A DNA stretch of 64,000 nucleotides from Prosopocoilus inquinatus (lineage: Eukaryota > Arthropoda > Insecta > Coleoptera > Lucanidae): positions 45,167,001 through 45,231,000 of the forward strand of contig CM069876.1 in NCBI GenBank assembly GCA_036172665.1. Reading direction: 5' to 3'. Below the pieces are notes generated by a model. The model was not told the DNA's origin. It did not search any database and was given only the letters and a program-made list of their open reading frames with translations. Of this stretch, positions 59,193 to 64,000 are shown in pieces (the first letter of the stretch is position 1; the number at the start of each line of letters is the position of its first letter). The position numbers were made by a program, and so were the translations under genes.

Positions 59193-59283
59193 TTAATCGG
59201 CTAACTTAATAAGTGTGAGAGGTACAGTTTGTTTCTTGTCTTGCTCAGCAGCGGCGCGGAGATCTCTTATAAACTCTGCAACT
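59193..59283 (-). CDS. Nup358: possible alternative last exon of Nup358
   Basis: Acceptor TTTTTCTTTTTTCAG, then 30 codons: VAEFIRDLRAAAEQDKKQ, TVPLTLIKLAD, stop. It needs two bases from the preceding exon, which is what the exon ending at 60,424 (CG) supplies. Joined there it gives Arg-Val-Ala-Glu without a frame break. A poly(A) signal (AATAAA on minus at 59,067-59,072) follows. The reading is coding-like, but it could be the end of another transcript. Confidence 0.45.
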
Positions 59284-59375
59284 CTGAAAAAAGAAAAATT
59301 CGAAGTTAAAGGAACTGGATTAGAGTAAAACTCTGAAAAATTCGATGTTAAAGAAACTGGATTAGAGTAAATAAA
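59281..59375. repeat. 49-bp tandem duplication covering a splice acceptor
   Basis: ACTCTGAAAAA...AAATTCGAAGTTAAAGGAACTGGATTAGAGTAAA is repeated once with few changes (units 59,281-59,329 and 59,330-59,375). On the minus strand each copy carries a TTTTTCAGAGTT acceptor. Confidence 0.8.
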
Positions 59376-59398
59376 GTCGAGGAAGACTTGCTTGCTTT

Positions 59399-60823
59399 TT
59401 ATTCGGGTGATGGTTCGAAGGATGGAATTTCATCAACGATGTCGCTCTGCTCTGCGTAGCTGGCCCCTTCCAGGAACGTAAGGTGGAATTCGCTGGCGAC
59501 TTTGGAACTGGGGAAGGTTGCTCGAAGGTTTTTCCATTTAAAAGCGTGGTCCACCCACTCGACGGCCCTCCAAACACATTGTCTATCATCCATCTAAATA
59601 ACAAACAAAACGAAACATGAAGTTTCAAATGCACGTTTTAATTAAAACTACTTACATTCATGACGGTATTTTTGCCTATGAGTGTACTGCTCTTCACGAC
59701 GTCATTATCATCAGTCATACTAATCCTGGCCCCGAAGATTTCCGGGTCATAATAAATAGTGACCTCACCGGTGCACACTTCTTTCCAGCCTTGGATTTCT
59801 TGCTCGCTCAGAGTGCACTTTTCTTTGAATAAAATCGTCCTGCGAAATCAAGACCAAATCAAATATTGATAAGAGCGCAACGCAACCAGTCAGATCTTTC
59901 TCTTTCTCTCTCTCTTTTTCTCTCGCGCGTATACTGAAGATGATCCAAACGAACTCATACAACAAAACATCTGCGGTTATAATTAATAATAATAAAATTA
60001 GCAGCACACACGAAATTAAAAAAATAAAAATAAAATAAAAAAATTAAAATAAAATAAAATCATCCACCTACCTTATATTATTATATACATTCATACACCT
60101 AACATCCGCTTCATCAGAAAATCAGAATCAATTCTTCCTTCATACACATAAAATAAGTATACCAATTCAATTTTGACGAGGATGAAAGTTGAAATAAACA
60201 AAAGAAATGCAACCATAATATAACTATTCATGTATATTTCACGTAACACTTTAAAATAAAGACAATAGAAGAAAGTAATAGTAATAATAATAATAATCCT
60301 AGACATGCACTGCTTACACCTACAAAACTGTGTGTGTGTGTGTTTGTGTGCACAGAAGTGTACATACAATGGAAATAAAAAAAAAACAACGAAAGAAGAA
60401 CTGAGTGAATTGAAAACACCTACCGATCGTCCTCCTCATCATAATCATCATCATCCTGATTATCGTAATCCTTCTCTTCCTCCTCATCGACGTCCTCCTC
60501 ACCCACACTCTCCCGTTCATCATCCTCGCTGACCTCCTCGGCCCCAAAGTTTTCGACCGTGGCCGGAATCACTTTGTTGTTTCGCTCTCTGATGGAGGCG
60601 ATCGCTTTCTGGATCGCTTCGTAGAACTGCTTCGACATGTTGATGTCCTTGAAACGAGCCGCCAGTTTTTCTATACCCTGATTCTCGTCGGAGTAATTGT
60701 AACCCCCCCATAACCATGCCTTCTCGGATGTGGTCATCGGTTGAAGGTCCAGGTCGGCGGTGATCAATTGATTTAAGACGACTTTGTAAACTTGTTCTCG
60801 TCTGAGCAGCAACCGGTAAGTGT
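59399..60823 (-). CDS. Nup358: Nup358/RanBP2, C-terminal part with two Ran-binding domains
   Basis: Exons (minus): 60823-60424, 59839-59656, 59593-59399, in phase; the upstream part is missing. The first exon holds the second half of a Ran-binding domain (YRLLLRREQVYKVVLNQLI, KAWLWGGYNYSDENQGIEKL, AARFKDINMSKQFYEAIQ). A long acidic spacer (EEDVDEEEEKDYDNQDDDDY) follows. Exons 2-3 form a second, divergent Ran-binding domain (EIQGWKEVCTGEVTIYY, CVWRAVEWVDH, WKNLRATFPSSKVASEFHLT) lacking the LMRREQ-like core. Two such domains with an acidic spacer at a C-terminus point to Nup358, the cytoplasmic-filament nucleoporin that binds RanGTP; RanBP1 has only one. The stop codon sits inside an AATAAA. 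The N-terminal half of the first domain was not found in the 3 kb upstream. Confidence 0.85.
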
Positions 60824-61248
60824 CTGTGAATGTTGATTAGGTTAATTGGGGGGCGCCCAGTACATAGGGCGACTCAAAAGGAAAAAAAAAACTAATCAGT
60901 TAATCAATTAACCGAAGAGAGTAAAGCAAAGAAGAAGTAATAATATAAATGAAGGGTTTCCACTTTATTGTTTGCATTAAAACAATCCCCTACACTCTTC
61001 CAGGTTTTCATCAAAAACAAAAAAAAAAAACTTGTTCTACCGACTGCGATTTTGCAACTTTTTAATTACAAAACGAAATACAAACAGATGTTTCCACCTA
61101 CAAAAATTAATAATTAATTTTTTTTATTATCACGAGCATTGTAGAGAAAATATTGTTGAATTACTTTTGAAAATTTATAAGTAATTAATTTTAAATAACA
61201 CCCCAGTTCTCTAAAAAAAATAATGAATTGGAATTTAAAAAAAAAAAA

Positions 61249-61315
61249 GGTCTTAGTATAGGCAACCCTAATAACACCACAGTCGTTTGTATGGTTGCCT
61301 ATATTGAAAACCCGA
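61249..61315 (+). repeat. GTATAGGCAAC hairpin, best-formed copy
   Basis: AGTATAGGCAACC, loop of about 25 nt with CACAGTCGTTTGTAT, then GGTTGCCTATATTGAA. The 11-bp arms TATAGGCAACC and GGTTGCCTATA are exact complements. Confidence 0.8.
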
Positions 61316-61479
61316 AGAACATTTTTTTCTTTAAATTAAAAACGTGATATACTCTTACGGTTTAATGCACTAACGAAAGATTGTGCAAAAAAAATGGTGA
61401 ATTATTTTAAAATTTATATTAAATAACACCCTGTTTTTTTAAAAAAGAAATAATGAAGTGGGTTTTTCAAAAAACAAGA

Positions 61480-61544
61480 AGCCTTAGTATAGGCAACCCA
61501 AATAACACAGAGTCGCTTATCTTGTTGCCCATATTGAAGACCTT
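61480..61544 (+). repeat. GTATAGGCAAC hairpin
   Basis: AGTATAGGCAACCC, loop with AACACAGAGTCGCTTATC, then TTGTTGCCCATATTGAAG; the right arm has one substitution. Confidence 0.65.
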
Positions 61545-61632
61545 AAGATTTTTTCATTTAATTAAAAACGTGATAAATTCACTTAGATTAAGCAATTCTT
61601 TTTTTAAATTTTTTAATTTAGAACAATTAGTT

Positions 61633-61710
61633 CAGGGGTTCCCATCCTTTTTAAGCACCGACTCCTCACAAGAAAATAAAAATTTCCATCGACCCCCTTT
61701 CAAATTTAAC
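61633..61710 (+). mobile_element. hAT-like terminal sequence
   Basis: CAGGGGTTCCCATCCTTTTT resembles the CAGNGGTTCNCAANC ends of hAT elements. The following AAGCACCGACTCCTCACAAG reappears in reverse in PEP intron 4 near 51,860. No transposase is present. Confidence 0.5.
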
Positions 61711-63559
61711 TAATAGTTAAATTGTGACAATCTGTTTTTTACTCCTGTTTTACTTCATTTTATTTTTTTTATTATAAAGCGATTGCTTTTTCTCATTTCT
61801 TGATTCGATTTGACTTTTGAGTTATTTTATACGAATTAATACTTTGATTCTCTTTTGTCGAAACTTTTAAAGATTTCGTCAAATGTTCTTGATTCCATTT
61901 GACTTAGTTTTACACTTTTTATCTTATCTTCGTCTTTTGTTTTTTTTTTCTTCTTTAATTCCTTATTTGACTTTGTTTAATTTAATTTTTAATTTAATTT
62001 AATCAACTGATCGACCTTTCCTTTTCTGTTAATCGATTTCACTTGTTTTATTTTTTAACTGTCATCGTTTTGTCCTGTTTTCTTTTGTTTTAATTTGTCA
62101 TGATTTTCTTTCTTAATTATCAATTTATTGATCGTCTTTCGTTTTTTTCGTTTATTTGATTTGACTTAGTTTCACAGAACTTTTCTCAGTCTAACCTTCG
62201 TCGCCGATAGTCTTTTGTTTTCTTCTTCTTTGTTCGACCTTTGCATTTTCTTTTTATCGATTCTGTTTTGTTTTAATTTTTAACTACATATCATCTCTTT
62301 GTTTCTTTCTTTTGTTTGATTTGATATGATTTTGTTTTTTTTTTAATAATCAATTTATCGATTGTCTTTTGTTTTTTTTTTTGTTTCGTTTATTCGATTT
62401 GAGTTTATTTTACTACGCTTTAATTTCGACAACTGATCGCCATTTTTGTTCTCTTTTTTATTGTCGATCGTCATTTTTCTTTAATATGACAAGATTCGTC
62501 AATTTTCTTGCTGTTCCTGTTAATAGATTTCATTTGTTTTATTTTTTAACTGTCACTTTTTTGGCGTTTTCTCTTTGTTTAATCGTAGAGATTAAAATGT
62601 AAAATAAACTCAAATCGAATAAACGAAAAAAAAAAACAAAAGACGACCACTAAACTGATAATTAAAAACAAAATTTAAATTTTATTTTTGATTGTCAAAA
62701 TTTTTAAATTTTGTTTTTAATTATCAATTTATTGATCGTCTTTTGTTTTTTTTTTTTCGTTTATTCCATTTGGGTTTATTTTACATTTAACATCAATTTA
62801 TTGATCGTCTTTTGTTTTTCTCGTTTATTCGATTTGGGTTTACTTTACACTTTAATAAACTCTACGACTATTAGTCGCCATTTTTGTTCTGTCTTCTTCA
62901 ATTTGACTTTATTTTATTTTTTTAAATCAATTAGATTTATTGCCGGTTTTATACATTTTTTTAAATTTTTGTCCTAACTTTATCATTATTTATTTATTTT
63001 ATTCCTCATTTGACTATCTGATTCGATTTTTTTTTAATGTAATCAACTGATCGACGTTTGTTTTGTCTTTTAATCGATTTCATTTGTTTTGTTTCTAATT
63101 TTTTGTTTTACTATCATGTTTTTTTGATTTTATTTGACATAATTTGTTTTTTTTTTATTATCAACTGATCGTCTTTTGTTTTTGTTTCTTCGATTTGAGT
63201 ATATCATTTATTTATTTATTTATTTATTCAATTTGATTTGATTTGATTTTTTTAAATCAATTTGAGTTTTATAATTTTTTTTAATTTTTGTCCTACTTTT
63301 ATCATTATTTATTTTTTCATTCCTCATTTGACTTTTCGCAATTCAATTTTTTTTTAATATAACCAACTGATCGACCTTTGTTTTTTCTTTCGATTTATTT
63401 TTTTTTTTGTTTTTATTTAGTCTTAGACCCGATCTTTCCAACCGTCTAATAAATTTATTTGACGAATTTTCGACGAATCACCGTGACAATCATTCATAAA
63501 AATCAACTTATTTGCCAAATAACATTAATGGGAACTTTATTAGCAAGTGGAAATATCGG

Positions 63560-63630
63560 CCTTTAGTATAGGCAACCAAGTGAACGCGGGTGCTTGTATG
63601 GTGTAAGGTTGCCTACAGCCTACATCAAAG
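63560..63630 (+). repeat. GTATAGGCAAC hairpin with enlarged loop
   Basis: TTAGTATAGGCAACC, loop with GCGGGTGCTTGTATGGTGTAA, then GGTTGCCTACAGCC. The loop is about 7 nt longer than elsewhere. Confidence 0.65.
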
Positions 63631-63930
63631 TCACCAACAACAACTTGCGTTAAAAACGTGATAAACTTAAATTATGCAATTCTCCTAATTTTTTTTTAAT
63701 ATTTAAAACAATTTTGTATTTTTTCGTTTAATTTTAGGAAAGAAATTTCCACTTTTTCAAATAATTTCACCGACATATACATTAAAACAACTAAATTCTC
63801 TGACAATGTGAACCTTTTCTCAGTTCCCTGAGTTTTCCGGGTTTTCCCCGGTGAGCGAGAACTCTGTTTAATAAGCACACAGTCGAAGGATTAAATGTGT
63901 AAATAAAAAATTAAAAAATAAAGCCAGATC

Positions 63931-64000
63931 TTACCACCTCTTGATTAATTTATCTGCCGGACAATATTCTGGAAAATTATTGTTGTCATGGTATGGTTTC
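63931..64000 (-). CDS. possible upstream exon of the Nup358 locus, cut by the right edge
   Basis: Minus strand: KPYHDNNNFPEYCPADKLIK is open from the edge to a donor-like GGTAAGA near 63,931. It cannot join directly to the 60,823 acceptor without a stop, so at least one exon lies between if it belongs to Nup358. Weak call. Confidence 0.3.
   Translation of the reverse strand, partial: KPYHDNNNFPEYCPADKLIKRW

Larger units (their letters stand above)
60837..63930. other. intron-like region upstream of the Nup358 exons: repeats, no exon found
   Basis: Holds two GTATAGGCAAC hairpins with their tails (61,249-61,315 and 61,480-61,544), a hAT-like left end at 61,633 and ~1.8 kb of T-rich DNA with GATCGTCTTTTGTTTT words. 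A third hairpin is at 63,560-63,630, followed by TTCCCTGAGTTTTCCGGG. I searched by eye for the WKERG-type half of the first Ran-binding domain and did not see it. Confidence 0.5.

Overview
The window is from a nuclear eukaryotic genome, almost certainly an insect, and a beetle is my best guess (inference from protein flavour only). The reasons are GT..AG-spliced genes with large AT-rich introns, a zinc finger protein of the arthropod PEP (protein on ecdysone puffs) type, insect-style secreted CUB proteins, and very many short foldback (MITE-like) elements and tandem repeats. No rRNA, tRNA, CRISPR array or autonomous transposase gene was found. I assembled genes by joining exons at splice sites; each complete model keeps phase through every junction and ends at a stop.

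Layout: (1) 1-850, minus: an exon of a C2H2 zinc finger protein running off the left edge. (2) 0.9-12.2 kb: gene-free and repeat-dominated (663-bp, ~480-bp and ~285-bp tandem arrays, several inverted-repeat elements, nested MITEs). (3) 12.3-37.8 kb: two paralogous secreted CUB-domain genes, head to head (A minus, 12,293-18,553; B plus, 27,059-37,826). A RidA/UK114-type imine deaminase gene (minus, 19,203-23,362) lies between them, and an ankyrin-repeat/SOCS-box gene (minus, 31,662-33,669) is nested in intron 3 of CUB gene B.

(4) 38.7-47.1 kb: housekeeping and meiotic genes: proteasome beta6 (PSMB1, plus), a HORMA-domain meiotic chromosome-axis protein with PHD finger and winged helix (minus, tail to tail with PSMB1), the SLX9 ribosome biogenesis factor (minus) and the coactivator MBF1 (minus). 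(5) 47.1-53.7 kb: MBF1 and the PEP-like RNA-binding zinc finger gene (plus) share a compact divergent promoter region. (6) 53.7-58.9 kb: gene-free low-complexity DNA built on a GATCGTCTTTTGTTTT-like motif. (7) 59.2-64 kb, minus: the 3' end of Nup358/RanBP2 with two Ran-binding domains, open to the right.

Most unusual: the HORMA gene has four tandem copies of its 5' region, each with a 30-nt first coding exon in the same phase with a splice donor, so the N-terminus could be chosen by promoter. A hairpin with stem GTATAGGCAAC/GTTGCCTATAC and a conserved loop recurs at least 14 times, in introns of three gene models and in the intron-like region upstream of the Nup358 exons. Nup358 also has an in-frame alternative last exon that would replace its final Ran-binding domain.
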